Assembly (NCBI GenBank): GCA_040770645.1
Contig: JAXGIS010000014.1
Span: 1-51,244, forward strand
From: JAAYZX01 sp040770645
Lineage (GTDB): Bacteria; Actinomycetota; Thermoleophilia; RBG-16-64-13
Direction of reading: 5' to 3'
Length of the DNA: 51,244 bases
Shown here: positions 50,922-51,244 of the stretch, piece after piece
How positions within the stretch are numbered: the first letter of the stretch is position 1
Layout of the letters: each line of letters starts with the position of its first letter
Translations under genes and position numbers: made by a program
The notes under the pieces: model-generated
The model's database searches: none
Told to the model about the DNA's origin: nothing
What the model saw: only the letters and a program-made list of their open reading frames with translations

Positions 50922-51206
50922 ATGGGAAGTACCGAGAGCGACCCGGTCATCAAGCAGTACCGGGAGCAGATCAGCGACAACGATCTCAAGATATTGGAGG
51001 CCCTCAACAAGCGCCTCCAGTTGGTTGAGAAGCTGAAGCAGTATAAGGACGCGAAGGGAATCGGCTTCGTGGATCCTGCGCAGGAGGACTGGGTTATCAC
51101 CTATCTGTCGCGTTCGAACCGGGGCCCTTACTCTCGGGAAGGTCTGGAGAAAGTGTTCCGCCTTGTGCTGGCCGTGACCAAGGAAGAACTCGCGAAGCGA
51201 AGCTAG
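50922..51206 (+). CDS. Chorismate mutase, AroQ-type helical domain
   Basis: 94 residues from ATG 50922 with CCAGGAGGATTG upstream. An all-helical AroQ pattern: QYREQISDNDLKILEALNKR, LQLVEKLKQYKDAKGI, then a final helix EGLEKVFRLVLAVTKEELA. Chorismate mutase converts chorismate to prephenate for Phe and Tyr. It is a free-standing domain; key Arg/Lys positions (QYRE, NKR, KQYKD) look plausible, but the match is from general pattern, so a non-catalytic AroQ-like role is possible. The remaining 38 bases of the window show no gene. Confidence 0.8.
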   Translation: MGSTESDPVIKQYREQISDNDLKILEALNKRLQLVEKLKQYKDAKGIGFVDPAQEDWVITYLSRSNRGPYSREGLEKVFRLVLAVTKEELAKRS

Positions 51207-51244
51207 GAGAGGGCGCCCATTCTCCGGTGCCCCATTGGGCAATC

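Noticed and set aside
1..51244. tRNA, rRNA, CRISPR array or insertion sequence
   Set aside because: No cloverleaf with CCA end, no regular repeat-spacer array, no transposase and no terminal inverted repeats were recognised by eye; a tRNAscan or covariance search would be decisive.

Overview
The window is about 51 kb of GC-rich bacterial chromosome centred on the replication origin. The order rpmH, rnpA, yidD, yidC, jag, mnmE, mnmG, rsmG, parA, parB on the minus strand, diverging from dnaA, dnaN, S4 gene, recF, dciA, gyrB, gyrA on the plus strand, is the classic origin neighbourhood. A low-complexity insert in GyrB at the site where mycobacterial GyrB also has one, a mycobacterial-LpdA-type flavoprotein, many GTG and TTG starts and high GC point to Actinomycetota. 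Two-subunit class I (Fe-S) fumarase, a CooT-like nickel protein, paired GH57 enzymes and a B12 mutase/ETF operon suggest a deep-branching, probably anaerobic member. The species cannot be fixed from the window alone.

Layout. 1-6943 (minus): a catabolic operon read from a near-consensus promoter at 7211-7240: class III CoA-transferase, acyl-CoA dehydrogenase, etfB, etfA, B12-binding mutase subunit, acyl-CoA mutase large subunit, HyuA-type protein (cut by the window edge). Almost every gene in it carries frameshifts. 7424-12054: a degenerate RIC/YtfE-like gene, class I fumarase beta and alpha, trpS and an LpdA-like flavoprotein. 12093-14511 (minus): three genes joined by 4-bp overlaps (lipoprotein, 2-hydroxyacid dehydrogenase, lipid-anchored alpha/beta hydrolase). 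14547-20472 (plus): DUF72 protein, GT4 glycosyltransferase and two GH57 enzymes, an alpha-glucan locus, again frameshifted. 20444-22505: SAM hydrolase and rlmN.

22625-33146 (minus): a likely 12-gene transcription unit from a good promoter at 33254-33282: rpmH, rnpA, yidD, yidC, jag, mnmE, a divergent mnmG paralogue, mnmG (carrying a parS site), rsmG, parA, parB and a roadblock/LC7 gene. It couples ribosome and tRNA maturation, membrane insertion and chromosome segregation. 33147-33824 and 36085-36340 hold DnaA-box clusters, a 15-bp perfect inverted repeat and an AT-rich tract: a bipartite oriC around dnaA. Just before dnaA is a gene for a soluble GHKL-ATPase plus winged-helix protein, one of the more intriguing genes here. 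36341-44289: dnaN to gyrA.

44366-51206: an isolated GspE/PilB ATPase, a YugP-like membrane zinc protease, a response regulator and histidine kinase pair, a CobB/CobQ-like protein that has lost its P-loop and catalytic cysteine, a CooT-like protein and a short chorismate mutase.

Frameshifts are very dense at about 1.6-7 kb and 14.7-20.4 kb, sparse elsewhere and absent from dnaA to gyrA. Family motifs between the breaks are intact, so many breaks look like consensus or assembly errors (or very recent decay). I mark multiply broken genes as pseudogene but describe the protein they would encode. No tRNA, rRNA, CRISPR array or insertion sequence was recognised. The strongest leads for undescribed biology are the acyl-CoA mutase operon with an altered substrate pocket, the GHKL-HTH protein at the origin, the CobB-like pseudoenzyme and the tandem MnmG paralogue.
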